Of a DNA stretch of 50,977 nucleotides, positions 1 through 8,887 are shown piece after piece; the first letter of the stretch is position 1, and each line of letters begins with the position of its first letter. Below the pieces are notes generated by a model. The model saw only the letters and a program-made list of their open reading frames with translations, did no database searches and had not been told where the DNA came from. This DNA is from Planctomycetota bacterium (GTDB lineage: Bacteria; Planctomycetota; Planctomycetia; Pirellulales; Lacipirellulaceae): contig JAJDEF010000039.1 of the NCBI GenBank assembly GCA_029259945.1, positions 1 through 50,977 of the forward strand. The letters run 5' to 3'. Made by a program: the position numbers and the translations under genes.

Positions 1-3
1 GAG

Positions 4-76
4 TGGAGCCGAGGGGGATCGAACCCCTGACCTCCGGCTTGCAAAGCCGGCGCTCTCCCAGCTGAGCTACGGCCCC
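4..76 (-). tRNA. tRNA-Ala (anticodon TGC)
   Basis: A 73-nt cloverleaf reads on the minus strand. The acceptor arms pair over seven positions with one G-U, the D-arm carries GCTC/GAGC, the anticodon loop is TTTGCAA (anticodon TGC, Ala), and the T-loop is TTCGATC. No CCA is encoded. It lies on the same strand as tRNA-Ile(GAT) 6.5 kb upstream. That pair normally sits in the 16S-23S spacer; here a chemotaxis cluster lies between them. Confidence 0.96.
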
Positions 77-210
77 AGGAGAAAATGAAATGGCTTCTGA
101 AGGGCCCTAAATTTGACAACGGCCCACCATCCATCTTTGAGTTCGCAGGATTATAACAGCCACTGCGAATATTGCAATCCGCTGCAATTTGCGTTTGAAA
201 TGATAAACGA

Positions 211-245
211 CATCAAGCCTGGGGTAGCAATCCCTAGGCTTGATG
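211..245 (-). terminator. hairpin terminator after the receptor fragment
   Basis: CATCAAGCC at 211-219 pairs perfectly with GGCTTGATG at 237-245, and the stem extends inward through T-A, G-T and three G-C pairs, leaving a loop of about 7 nt. It lies 31 bp past the stop of the receptor fragment. On the minus strand only a broken T-rich stretch follows, so termination is likely but not textbook. Confidence 0.6.
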
Positions 246-276
246 TCCTCGTCGGCGAGGTGGTGTAAGGTTTATC

Positions 277-678
277 TCACACACCTGTTTTGAACTGGTT
301 TAACGTATTACTGAGTTGCTTCGCTACTTGGTCGAGATGCTCTCCAGAGGATTTCGTCTCCGCGGCACCCAGCGAGGTTTGCTCGACAACCGTGGCAACA
401 TTCCCGATCGTCTGGGCGATCGCTTGCACCGTGGCACGCTGTTCCTCGACTGCCGAGGCAATAGTCTGCGAACCTTGTTCGACGCTGGCAATCACTTCAC
501 TTACCTGCATGATCGAATCGATGGTTTCGGAAGCCGAACCTTGAGTCGATTCAATCCGTCCCCGAATATCATCGGTCGCGCTGGTCGTTTGACGGGCAAG
601 TTCTTTGACCTCTTCGGCGGTTCGAGCGATTTCTTGAATAGTGTCCATCAACTCAGTGGCTGCCGTTGCAACTTCTGA
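277..678 (-). pseudogene. decayed methyl-accepting chemotaxis protein fragment
   Basis: About 134 residues match the C-terminal signalling helix of a chemoreceptor and align closely with the end of the intact receptor just upstream: both contain AEEVKELA, then TSATDDIR or TSATEDIR, then [10 protein letters not shown]. The fragment has no sensor domain, membrane segment or HAMP domain. It also lacks the conserved hairpin tip: an early heptad (EIARTAE) runs straight into the post-tip helix (EEVKELA). The open frame continues upstream only into a transcription terminator, so its nominal start is not credible; an internal Met at 648 is possible. It is best read as the leftover of a receptor duplication after deletion. 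A small expressed coiled-coil cannot be excluded. Confidence 0.75.
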
Positions 679-717
679 AGTATGTCGGCGCCTAACCAAA
701 CCACAGCCACCGCAATC

Positions 718-752
718 AAAAAAAAATGCTCCCGGCCAGGATGGCCGGGAGC
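718..752 (-). terminator. strong intrinsic terminator of the che cluster
   Basis: An 11-bp perfect stem (728-738 with 742-752) closes a 3-nt loop. On the minus strand it is followed by nine T residues (718-726 on the plus strand are all A). It lies 56 bp past the receptor stop and separates it from the decayed fragment. The stem core matches the CCATCCTGG palindromes found elsewhere in the window. Confidence 0.9.
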
Positions 753-807
753 ATGGGGTTCTATCGTTTCTCAAATTCCTTGTGTTCTTGTTGGTAAGGA
801 TGATTTT

Positions 808-3012
808 CTACACTTGGAATTGACTCACGAGTGCCATCAGTTGTTCGCTGATATCCGAGCTCGAGGTCGCTGAGCGATCAACATCGGTGGTCACCGACTC
901 GACGGAGGTCGCCATGTTCGAAACGCTGCTAGAAATCTCCTTGGAAGTAATGTTTTGTTCTTCGACCGCCGAGGCGATGGTCTGCGAAGCCGTTTGGACG
1001 TCTGCGATGACGTCGCCAATCTCTTGGATCGAAGTCACTGCCTCCGAGCTAGTCGACTGAATCGCCTCGATCCGCTGACGAATATCCTCGGTTGCAGAGG
1101 CGGTTTGGGTCGCCAATTCTTTGACCTCTTCGGCGACCACGGCAAACCCTTTGCCGGCCTCACCCGCTCGCGCGGCTTCGATCGTGGCATTAAGAGCCAA
1201 GAGATTGGTTTGGCCGGCGATTTCTTGGATCACACCCACCACCTTGCCAATCTCGTCGGCTGCATTGCCGAGAGCGCCAATTTTTTGGTTACTGACTTCT
1301 GCCAGTTGGGCAGCCTGATTGGAAACCCCTGCCGATTTTTCGGCACTCCGGGCAATTTCTTCCACCGACTCCGTCATCTGGTTCATGGCAGTTGCAATCG
1401 ACTGGACGTTACCAAACGTCTCTTGCGTGTTACTGGACACTTGTTTCATCGTTTTCGACATCGCATGGGCAACGTTTGAGATACTGGTCGGGTCGGCAGA
1501 TTCCTTTTTGTAGTCAGTATCCCGATGGTGATTACCCAGTCGATAGAGGAGACTGCGTAATCCATCACGCATCTCATTCATCGCGCTAATTAATTCTTCC
1601 GTTTCGCCTGAGGCGTGGACATCGCACTCGTTGGTGAGATCCCCCCCGGCGATTTGTTTGGCAAAATCAATTGCAGCTACCAACGGTCTGGCAATCTGAC
1701 CTGAAAGTGTTCTCCCTACCATGAACACGATCACCATCGCTAGGATAGCCACGGCAACGCCCCAAAGGATTGCCTGATTGCTTGCACTTCCAGCGATTTG
1801 TTGGATGTTGGCCACTGTCGAAAATGCTTCGTCTTGATTGATCTCAGCCAGCAATGCCCAGGTAATTCCCAAGCAGTCGATGGGCGTGTAGGCGCTAAGG
1901 ACGGGCTCGCCCAAATAGTTTTTTGTCAGAATGGTTCCAGATTCACCACCGAGCGCGTTAATAACACCCTCAGTCTTTACCGAACCCTGATTTGGTTTTC
2001 TGAAAGATGTAACCAGTGAGTGGTTCTCGGGATCGCGAAACGAATTCGACCGCATGAGGTGATCGGCACCGACCAAAATGGTCTCGCCAGTCTCGCCCAT
2101 CCCGCTACGCAGTCCCATGACTTCGGTGATACGGTCGACCGGCATCTGGAAAATTGCGATTCCTACTTTTTCATCGCCATTGAAGATCGGCGAAGCAATA
2201 AAGCTGGCTGGGGCCTCGTAGGAAGGAGTGTACTGCTCGAAATCAACGAGGAAGATAGTATCCCGATTCCCTGCCGCGTTGGCTCGACGAAATGCCTTGC
2301 CAAAATTGGTGTTGGCATAAGGCCCATCGATCAGCGAAGTGGTGTAATCGAGCTCTTTATAAACGGAGTAAATAATATCGCCCGTTTCTGGGTCGCAAAG
2401 GAAAATGTCGTAGTAGCCAAACTTTTCGAGATAGCTGCGGATGACCGGATGAACTGACTGATGCAACTTTCCATAGGCCGTTGTTTCATCTGCCGTATTA
2501 AGCAGGTGCTTCGAACCTAGCGAATTGTTATTGTTGCTGATGTAGGCATACTGCAGTGCGATCGAGTCCTCGTCGAGCATCTGGAATGACTGTTCGATAT
2601 CCGTATTTTGCCCGTTGTTTTGTGAGGCATATTCCCGTTGAAAATCATTGGCGTAATACTGACGGACGCTTTTTTGCATCTGCTTGAAAGCCTCTGGAGA
2701 AATCTCCGCGTTGGTGCGATACTCTGGGAACGCCTCGCTAAAACCTTGCATCGCTTGCACGACCATATTGTTTTCAGAGAAGGTGAGCACCTGATCGCGA
2801 ATCGTACCAAAGTACGACTCGATCTGCGCTTTCTTTAGGTCGCGAAATGCGACCAACTGGTCAGTGGCCCGTTCTTCCAGCCCCTTTTCCGCGGATTGAG
2901 TAATGCTGGTCATGCCGCTCTGGGCGGTGAAATATCCAATCGTTGCTGAAACCACTAAAGGTGCAAGCCCACAGCATAAAAAGGCGATCGTTAAGCGTTT
3001 GCGAAGATTCAT
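808..3012 (-). CDS. methyl-accepting chemotaxis protein with extracytoplasmic Cache-type sensor
   Basis: This is a membrane chemoreceptor that should sense a small ligand and control CheA through CheW. A first membrane segment (about residues 8-30) is followed by a large extracytoplasmic region of about 370 residues consistent with a double Cache fold. A second membrane segment (about 410-430), a HAMP linker, and a full signalling hairpin with the tip [18 protein letters not shown] come next. The last residues lack an NWETF-type CheR/CheB tether. The open frame begins with GTG at 3018, but ATG at 3012 is preferred because GGAG lies 5 nt upstream of it. It is the last intact gene of the cheA-cheW-receptor cluster and is closed by the terminator at 718-752, so it probably signals to the neighbouring CheA/CheW. 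Confidence 0.93.
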   Translation of the reverse strand: MNLRKRLTIAFLCCGLAPLVVSATIGYFTAQSGMTSITQSAEKGLEERATDQLVAFRDLKKAQIESYFGTIRDQVLTFSENNMVVQAMQGFSEAFPEYRTNAEISPEAFKQMQKSVRQYYANDFQREYASQNNGQNTDIEQSFQMLDEDSIALQYAYISNNNNSLGSKHLLNTADETTAYGKLHQSVHPVIRSYLEKFGYYDIFLCDPETGDIIYSVYKELDYTTSLIDGPYANTNFGKAFRRANAAGNRDTIFLVDFEQYTPSYEAPASFIASPIFNGDEKVGIAIFQMPVDRITEVMGLRSGMGETGETILVGADHLMRSNSFRDPENHSLVTSFRKPNQGSVKTEGVINALGGESGTILTKNYLGEPVLSAYTPIDCLGITWALLAEINQDEAFSTVANIQQIAGSASNQAILWGVAVAILAMVIVFMVGRTLSGQIARPLVAAIDFAKQIAGGDLTNECDVHASGETEELISAMNEMRDGLRSLLYRLGNHHRDTDYKKESADPTSISNVAHAMSKTMKQVSSNTQETFGNVQSIATAMNQMTESVEEIARSAEKSAGVSNQAAQLAEVSNQKIGALGNAADEIGKVVGVIQEIAGQTNLLALNATIEAARAGEAGKGFAVVAEEVKELATQTASATEDIRQRIEAIQSTSSEAVTSIQEIGDVIADVQTASQTIASAVEEQNITSKEISSSVSNMATSVESVTTDVDRSATSSSDISEQLMALVSQFQV

Positions 3013-3085
3013 TTTCACTCCAATTTTCGTAAGTTAGGATTTTGTGTTTCTAGTGATAAAAAACTACGTGTGCTGTCCGTCGACG

Positions 3086-3550
3086 CTATGTGCGTGCCAC
3101 CGTCTCCTCGACGTTGAGCACAATGAGCAACTCTTTGTCGACCTGATAGACCGATTCGAATAGCTCGGATGCGATACGGTCGACGTTGGAAGTGGGAGGT
3201 TGGGCGTCGGCGTCGCGTAACTTAAGAACGTCCTCCACTCGATCAACCAGTAGTCCCACCGCTTCTCCATTCGCCTGGACCACGATGTTTGCACTCTCTT
3301 GTGTAACTTCGATCGGTTCCATGTTTAGGATCCGGCGCAAATCGAGGACTGTAAGAACCTCGCCCCGCAAGTTCGTCACGCCGCGCACATGCGAAGGTGC
3401 GATCGGGACAGACGCGATAGCTAGGTTGCCGTTGATTTCCCGGACGCAATCGATATCGATACCGATTTTCAAATCACCGATACGAAAGACGATTACTTCT
3501 TTTTCTTCGGATTCCGCCTGCGTGGCGGGCTCGTCAATAATAGTACTCAT
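3086..3550 (-). CDS. cheW: chemotaxis coupling protein CheW
   Basis: A single CheW domain of 154 residues fills the protein, the usual family length. Visible landmarks are EVIVFRIGDLKIGIDIDCVREI near the N-terminus, a VRGVTNLRGEVLTVLDLRRIL stretch, and the LLVDRVEDVLKL strand. CheW bridges receptors and CheA in the cytoplasmic array. The gene lies 17 bp downstream of cheA and 73 bp upstream of the receptor on the same strand, so one transcript is likely. The ribosome-binding site is weak (AGAGCCC about 8 nt upstream of ATG). Confidence 0.95.
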   Translation of the reverse strand: MSTIIDEPATQAESEEKEVIVFRIGDLKIGIDIDCVREINGNLAIASVPIAPSHVRGVTNLRGEVLTVLDLRRILNMEPIEVTQESANIVVQANGEAVGLLVDRVEDVLKLRDADAQPPTSNVDRIASELFESVYQVDKELLIVLNVEETVART

Positions 3551-3567
3551 AATTTTGGGCTCTATGT

Positions 3568-6261
3568 TTAAGTTGCCATTTCGAGTTTACGTGTTGCTTT
3601 CGACTGCTCGATCATCCGTGCTACCGAACACTGGAGTTCCATCTGGTTGAGTTTCATCTGGTATTCGTCAACACCGCAATCTAAAGCTCGCTGACGGTGT
3701 TCGTCAGAAGACAAAGAGGTGAGAGCAATCACAGGAAGCGACCTAAAGTCCGGGTGCTGTTTGATGTTTCGGCTGAGCTCGAAACCGTCGAGTCGAGGCA
3801 TTTCGAGGTCGGTGACGACCATGTCTACCTTTTCTCCATCTTGAAGCCGTTCCCAAGCAACCTGACCATCCTCGCAGTCCAAGACTTCATAACCCTTGGA
3901 TTCCAGAAAATTAACAAGCTGCTTACGGAAGAAGTTCGAATCCTCGGCGAGCAAGATTGTTGGGGGACCAGACTCGTCGTCTTCGGCTGCTGTCGGTGGT
4001 TCGACAAACCAGTCGGGCAAGGCCAGCTCGGCAAGGTCGCTCAAGCTAATGACCCGGGTGGGTTTACCTTCAACGACGATAGAGCCCATGACGCCACGCT
4101 CGCGATGCAATGAGTCGTCGCTTTCTAGATCGACTTTGCATAGATCTTTAACCTCCTGAACGATGAGCCCTGCCTCACGTCCCATCACTTCAAACACCAC
4201 GACCGAGACACGATCTTCTAGTGGGCTGTTTTTTGCGTTGATCGAGTCCTCAAGGCTCAAAAGGGGCATGCTGCCGCCACGATTCTGAAGCACTTTTTGT
4301 CCAGCGACACTATCGATCCTCGAAACTTTAACGTCGTCGATCCGTTGGATTAAACTCATGGGGACAGCGAACTGTTCGTCGGGATGATTCCTAAAGAGTA
4401 ATACAGTTTCGATCCCCGCCTGAGCGTCTTTCTTGTCGCTGCTGACGGTTTCAAGGTCGTTAGCGGCGTCTTGTAGTTGGGCTTCTGGAGCGATTCCCTT
4501 CACGTCGAGAATCATCGCCACTTCGCCGCTACCTAAGATGGTTGCCCCGGCAAGCGAGTCGCAGTCGGCGAAATGTTGGCCAAGCGGTTTCACTACAATT
4601 TCTTCGGACCCGAATAATTCATCTGCGATCAGGCCAAAGCGACTCCCGCCGACTTCCAGGATAACAATGTCTAATTCTCGCGGCATTTTTTCTGGATCGG
4701 TCTCGTCCAGGTTAATGCTGTCTTCGGTATGTAGGACGCCGCTGAGCTTGATCAATGGCAGCAAACTGCCGCGCGAACGGAGCACCTTGGCTCCCTTGAT
4801 GCAACCAATGCGATCTGCGATGTCGTCACGCCGCAATCGCACCAGCTCGCCGATATTTATTTGCGGGATGGCGATGAATTGATGTCCACTGCGAACCAGC
4901 AACGCTGGCATAATGGCTAGGGTGAGCGGTAGTGAAATGCTAATGGTGGTACCGACGTTGAGTTGGGTGTCGACATCAACGACCCCGTTCAGCCTCTCGA
5001 TGTTGGTTCGTACCACGTCCATGCCTACGCCTCGTCCGCTGACGTCAGAGACGACAGCCGCAGTAGAAAACCCAGGCTCAAAAATAAGCCGAGCTGCTTC
5101 GCGGTCCGTCATTATCTCTGCGCGTTCGGGGGTAAGTATCCCCTTTTCGACTGCTTTCTTCTTGACTCTCTCGACATCAATCCCTGCCCCATCATCTTTG
5201 ATGATGATTTTGACGCTCCCCGCTTCTTGAACCGCGCTGAGCAACAAGATTCCTTCCTCGGCTTTTCCTTTGCTGACGCGATCTGCGGGAATTTCGATCG
5301 CGTGATCGAGCGAGTTACGAACCAAGTGGGTCATCGGATCGGAAAGCGCCTCGACGATGGTCTTGTCAATTTCGACGTCGGCGCCTTCAAGAACTAATTT
5401 GCATTTTTTGTTGAGCTTTTTGTTCAGATCGCGCACCACGCGTGTGAAACGATTGAATACATTGCCAACTGGTTGCAGACGAGTCTGCATGACCGCTTCT
5501 TGAAGCTCTGCGGTGACTTGGTTGATGCGAGGTCCAACCGCCTTGATGGCGGCTAGCTGCTCGGTGCTAATCGACTGAAGCAGTTGATTGCGGCTGAGAA
5601 CAAGTTCGCCGACAAGATTCATCAGATTGTCGACCACCGAGATAGGCACTCGAAGGCTTGTTTCACCCTTAGGAGTCGAGCTGGCCGCCGAATTCGGTGC
5701 TTTTGCTTCTGCAGAGCTTTTTACGGGCTCGGCTTGCGGTGGTGGAGTTTCAGCTTCTGGTTGAGTCGTAGGCGTTGGCTCGGTTGGAGCCACTTCGCTA
5801 GTTGGTTGCTGGATTTCTGGGGTCGCAGTTGGCGAGTCAACCGATTCAGGTTCGGCAGCGCAGTCCCCCGACTGCATGCTGTCGAGAATCTGCTTTAAAG
5901 CATCAATGTGCTCCGAAACATCAACACTGTTCGAGCTTTCCAGATCGTCGAGTAGGCTGCAAAGTTGATCTGCAGCCGCAAGCATGACGTCGACGATATC
6001 TGAAGTCGGAACAAGTTTGTCGTTCCGCACCTCGTCGAGCACGCTTTCCAGCACATGAGCCAACTTATTTACCGTGGTGAGTCCGAGGAACCCAGCCGTT
6101 CCTTTCATCGAATGAATGGCACGGAAAACCGTGTTGACCAAATCGTGATCAACATTTTCACCAGCCGATTCGATGGCAAGAAATTGCTGTTCAATGTCGG
6201 CTAAACTGGTACGCGACTCCTCGACAAATTCCTCGACGAGCTCTGGATCTTCAAAGGGCAT
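3568..6261 (-). CDS. cheA: hybrid chemotaxis histidine kinase CheA with two CheW-like domains and a receiver
   Basis: The 897-residue protein reads in order: HPt domain with phospho-acceptor His50 (HSMKGTAGFLG); acidic Pro/Glu-rich linker (about 135-205); dimerisation helices (VDNLMNLVGELVLSRNQLL); ATPase domain with N box (HLVRNSLDHAIE), DDGAGID and GRGVGMDVV; a first CheW-like domain (about 455-600); a second one (about 625-770); and a C-terminal receiver with acidic pocket AEDS, acceptor Asp in VVTDLEMP, ALTS, and a Lys near the end. Ordinary CheA is about 650 residues with one CheW domain and no receiver. The receiver may replace a free CheY or act as a phosphate sink; no cheY, cheB or cheR is in the window. 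Confidence 0.95.
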   Translation of the reverse strand: MPFEDPELVEEFVEESRTSLADIEQQFLAIESAGENVDHDLVNTVFRAIHSMKGTAGFLGLTTVNKLAHVLESVLDEVRNDKLVPTSDIVDVMLAAADQLCSLLDDLESSNSVDVSEHIDALKQILDSMQSGDCAAEPESVDSPTATPEIQQPTSEVAPTEPTPTTQPEAETPPPQAEPVKSSAEAKAPNSAASSTPKGETSLRVPISVVDNLMNLVGELVLSRNQLLQSISTEQLAAIKAVGPRINQVTAELQEAVMQTRLQPVGNVFNRFTRVVRDLNKKLNKKCKLVLEGADVEIDKTIVEALSDPMTHLVRNSLDHAIEIPADRVSKGKAEEGILLLSAVQEAGSVKIIIKDDGAGIDVERVKKKAVEKGILTPERAEIMTDREAARLIFEPGFSTAAVVSDVSGRGVGMDVVRTNIERLNGVVDVDTQLNVGTTISISLPLTLAIMPALLVRSGHQFIAIPQINIGELVRLRRDDIADRIGCIKGAKVLRSRGSLLPLIKLSGVLHTEDSINLDETDPEKMPRELDIVILEVGGSRFGLIADELFGSEEIVVKPLGQHFADCDSLAGATILGSGEVAMILDVKGIAPEAQLQDAANDLETVSSDKKDAQAGIETVLLFRNHPDEQFAVPMSLIQRIDDVKVSRIDSVAGQKVLQNRGGSMPLLSLEDSINAKNSPLEDRVSVVVFEVMGREAGLIVQEVKDLCKVDLESDDSLHRERGVMGSIVVEGKPTRVISLSDLAELALPDWFVEPPTAAEDDESGPPTILLAEDSNFFRKQLVNFLESKGYEVLDCEDGQVAWERLQDGEKVDMVVTDLEMPRLDGFELSRNIKQHPDFRSLPVIALTSLSSDEHRQRALDCGVDEYQMKLNQMELQCSVARMIEQSKATRKLEMAT

Positions 6262-6548
6262 GATTCACTCTCGGATTCAAAACCAAAAAAGTTTGCGATA
6301 ATTTCTTCTGTAAGTCTTTACTACCGTAGGTTATGGATTCCGCACGTACATTTTCTCTTAGGGGGTATTGCCACCGCCTAGCAGAGTTGATTAACAGCCG
6401 CTTCGTATGCCTAGACGCTACAACCCGCACAATCAGATGGAGCGAGGAGCTGTCAAGAAGCTTGTGAAAAGACGCACGGCGCGAGTTGTGAGACGCGAGT
6501 TTTTTTGCTCGCGCCTGATAACTAGCGCCTCCCAGAAAAGAAAAAGAG

Positions 6549-6622
6549 TGGGCGCGCCAAGATTCGAACTTGGGACCTCAGCCTTATCAGGGCTGCGCTC
6601 TAACCAACTGAGCTACGCGCCC
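6549..6622 (-). tRNA. tRNA-Ile (anticodon GAT)
   Basis: A 74-nt cloverleaf on the minus strand has acceptor GGGCGCG pairing with CGCGCCC, D-arm GCTC/GAGC, anticodon loop CTGATAA (GAT, Ile), T-loop TTCGAAT and discriminator A. CCA is not encoded. It is 287 bp upstream of cheA on the same strand. No rRNA gene is adjacent. Confidence 0.96.
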
Positions 6623-6921
6623 GCTCTGCAACGATGGCATGCGGTGATTACGAATATCGGGAGATCAGCTCCCCAATAATGAGAAACCCTTGGCAAGCAC
6701 GCCCATCCGTAACCGAATCGCCCATTCTAGATGGCTTTCGCCTGCTGTCAAACCAGAATTGCAGAAGCTAGCCCACCAAAAAATGGTGATCGCATCGGTC
6801 TAGGCTAAATCTGGCCCAGCAGGCTATAAAGTGTGCTCCTGGCAGGGGATAGTTAGGTCTTGATGCCAAGGGGATTCACCTCTCTCTAGATGAAATTCGC
6901 AAAAAAATAGGAAACGCTTCT

Positions 6922-8832
6922 ATGTTTCGTTCTTTAGTTGCTGTGGGAATGTTGGTTTGCCTAGGATGGACTGTTAGTCCTGCAGACAGCTGGGCGGCCC
7001 CTTCGGTCGCCGATGCTCTGGAGCTGATGCCAGTCCAGCCCCAAGTCCCTTTTGATAGTCCCCAGGCCGAGGATGTGGAAAAATGCACAATCAAGCCGGC
7101 GAAGGTCAATGGGGCAACGGCATGGATCATTCGAGGCCCCAATGGGGATCTCCTGCGCCGGTTTACCGATTCTGACGGCGATAATGTGGTCGATACCTGG
7201 AGTTACTTTCGCGACGGCCTCGAAATTTACCGTGATATCGACTCAGATGGCAGCGGCAAGGCAGATCAATATCGCTGGTTCCACGGCGCGGGGGCGCGCT
7301 GGGGAATCGACGAGGACGAAGACGGATCGATTGATCGATGGAAGCTGATCTCTGCCGAGGAAGTTGCCGAGGAGGTCGTCGAAGCACTGCGCACTCACGA
7401 CAAAGCCCGCTTCCAACGTCTCGTCATCACCGAAAGGGAGATCCAAAAACTGGAGCTCGGCGCGACACAAGCCAGTCAGCTAGCAGAGCGTTCTGCAGCT
7501 GCCACTGCAAAATTCAATCAACTGCATACTGCCGGCAGTTTCAAGGAGGACAGTGAGTTCAGCGATTTTGGAGGGCTCAGGCCAGGGATGGTTCCGGCTG
7601 GAATAAAAGGATCGGCCAAAGATGTACTGGTCTACGAAAGCGTGTGGGCAATGGTGCGAATCGGTGGCGAGCACCAACAATTGCAGTTGGGCACCATGAT
7701 TAACGTTGCTGGGGCATGGAAACTCATCGATGGACCTACGTTGGGGAATTCGCAAGATTTGGCCAACGGTTTTTTCTTTAGCCAAGACCCTAGCAATATC
7801 GGTGAAGGGCCGCCCGCGACGATCGCAAACGGCGCCCCTTCCGAAAAAATGCAGGACGTATTGACCGAGCTTGAGAAACTGGATCAGCAAATCGCCTCGT
7901 CATCGGTTGACAAGAAACCTGCATTGAACACGCAACGTGCCCAACTGCTGTTGCAGTTAGCCAATTTGATGCCAAACAAATCGGACAAAGAACAATGGCT
8001 CCGCCAGTTGGCCGACATGTTAAGTGCGGCAGCTCAGGATGGCAGCTACCCCCAAGGCATCGAGTATCTAAAGAAGATGGAAGAAAAGCTTGCTCCGCGA
8101 GTGCAAGTCGGCGAGTTGTCAGGCGATCTTCTGGCTTACTTCAAGTTTCACCGCATGCTCGCAGAGTACTACGGTGTAACGATGGCAGATCCCAAGATTG
8201 ATTACGCTAAAGCGCAGGCCGAGTGGCTGGAAGATCTCGAAGCGTTTGTCGAGGAGTACCCCAAGAGCAACCTCGGCGCCGAGGCCCTACGCCAGTTGGC
8301 CATGGGAAGTGAAATGTCGGGGGATAGCGAAGCAGCAGTCCAGTGGTACCGCCAGATTTTAGAAAATCACCCGAAAAGTGCGGCAACCTCGATGGCAAGA
8401 GGAGCGGTCGTCCGTCTGACGAGCGAAGGTAAAGAGATATCGCTCAAAGGGACTGCGGTCGATGGTGGCCAGTTCGATTTAAGCCAGCACCGTGGTAAGG
8501 CCGTGTTGATTCAATATTGGGCAACCTCGAGCGAAACATGCAAAGCCGATCATGCGGTGCTCAATGCACTGTATTCAAAGTACGGCGGCAAACGACTCGC
8601 GATTGTTGGGGTGAATCTCGATTTCTCTCGCGACTCGTTACTCGACTATCTCAAGTCGAACCGTTTACCTTGGAAGCAACTCTACGAGCAAGGAGGCTTC
8701 GACAGCCGACTCGCTCACGAAATGGGCGTGGTGACCGTGCCATTGATGGTGCTTATTGACCCTCAGGGCAACGTGGTAAGTACCACGATACAAGCCGCCG
8801 AGCTGGAGACGGAGCTGAAGAAATTGTTTTGA
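6922..8832 (+). CDS. secreted thioredoxin-like protein with Asp-rich repeats and TPR-like middle
   Basis: The 636-residue protein starts with a signal peptide (cleavage near SWAAP). Calcium-loop-like Asp-rich repeats follow at about residues 72-135 (DSDGDNVVDTW, DIDSDGSGKADQY, DEDEDGSIDRW), then a helical region resembling TPRs (about 350-490) and a C-terminal TlpA/AhpC-like thioredoxin fold (about 500-636). The active-site loop reads WATSSETCKAD where TlpA-type proteins have WATWCGPCKAE. Only the second Cys remains, so ordinary dithiol exchange is unlikely. AGGAAA about 9 nt upstream supports the ATG. It stands alone between tRNA-Ile and a convergent gene. The substrate is unknown; the domain reading is firm, the function is not. 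Confidence 0.8.
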   Translation: MFRSLVAVGMLVCLGWTVSPADSWAAPSVADALELMPVQPQVPFDSPQAEDVEKCTIKPAKVNGATAWIIRGPNGDLLRRFTDSDGDNVVDTWSYFRDGLEIYRDIDSDGSGKADQYRWFHGAGARWGIDEDEDGSIDRWKLISAEEVAEEVVEALRTHDKARFQRLVITEREIQKLELGATQASQLAERSAAATAKFNQLHTAGSFKEDSEFSDFGGLRPGMVPAGIKGSAKDVLVYESVWAMVRIGGEHQQLQLGTMINVAGAWKLIDGPTLGNSQDLANGFFFSQDPSNIGEGPPATIANGAPSEKMQDVLTELEKLDQQIASSSVDKKPALNTQRAQLLLQLANLMPNKSDKEQWLRQLADMLSAAAQDGSYPQGIEYLKKMEEKLAPRVQVGELSGDLLAYFKFHRMLAEYYGVTMADPKIDYAKAQAEWLEDLEAFVEEYPKSNLGAEALRQLAMGSEMSGDSEAAVQWYRQILENHPKSAATSMARGAVVRLTSEGKEISLKGTAVDGGQFDLSQHRGKAVLIQYWATSSETCKADHAVLNALYSKYGGKRLAIVGVNLDFSRDSLLDYLKSNRLPWKQLYEQGGFDSRLAHEMGVVTVPLMVLIDPQGNVVSTTIQAAELETELKKLF

Positions 8833-8887
8833 GCCAAGCGAACAAGTAAGGCGTGGTACCTATTAAGATTACACATGCCCACCGGCA

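Noticed and set aside
955..1479. 174-codon plus-strand frame inside the chemoreceptor gene
   Set aside because: It is rich in Arg, Leu and Phe with no motif, lies wholly antisense to the highly conserved signalling domain, and has no ribosome-binding site.
6486..6516. Hairpin with a T-run downstream of tRNA-Ile
   Set aside because: The T-run lies in the loop rather than after the stem, so it was not called a terminator.
6407..6679. 90-codon plus-strand frame containing PRFELGTSALSG
   Set aside because: It overlaps tRNA-Ile on the opposite strand; the protein-like phrase is the well-known antisense translation of a tRNA.
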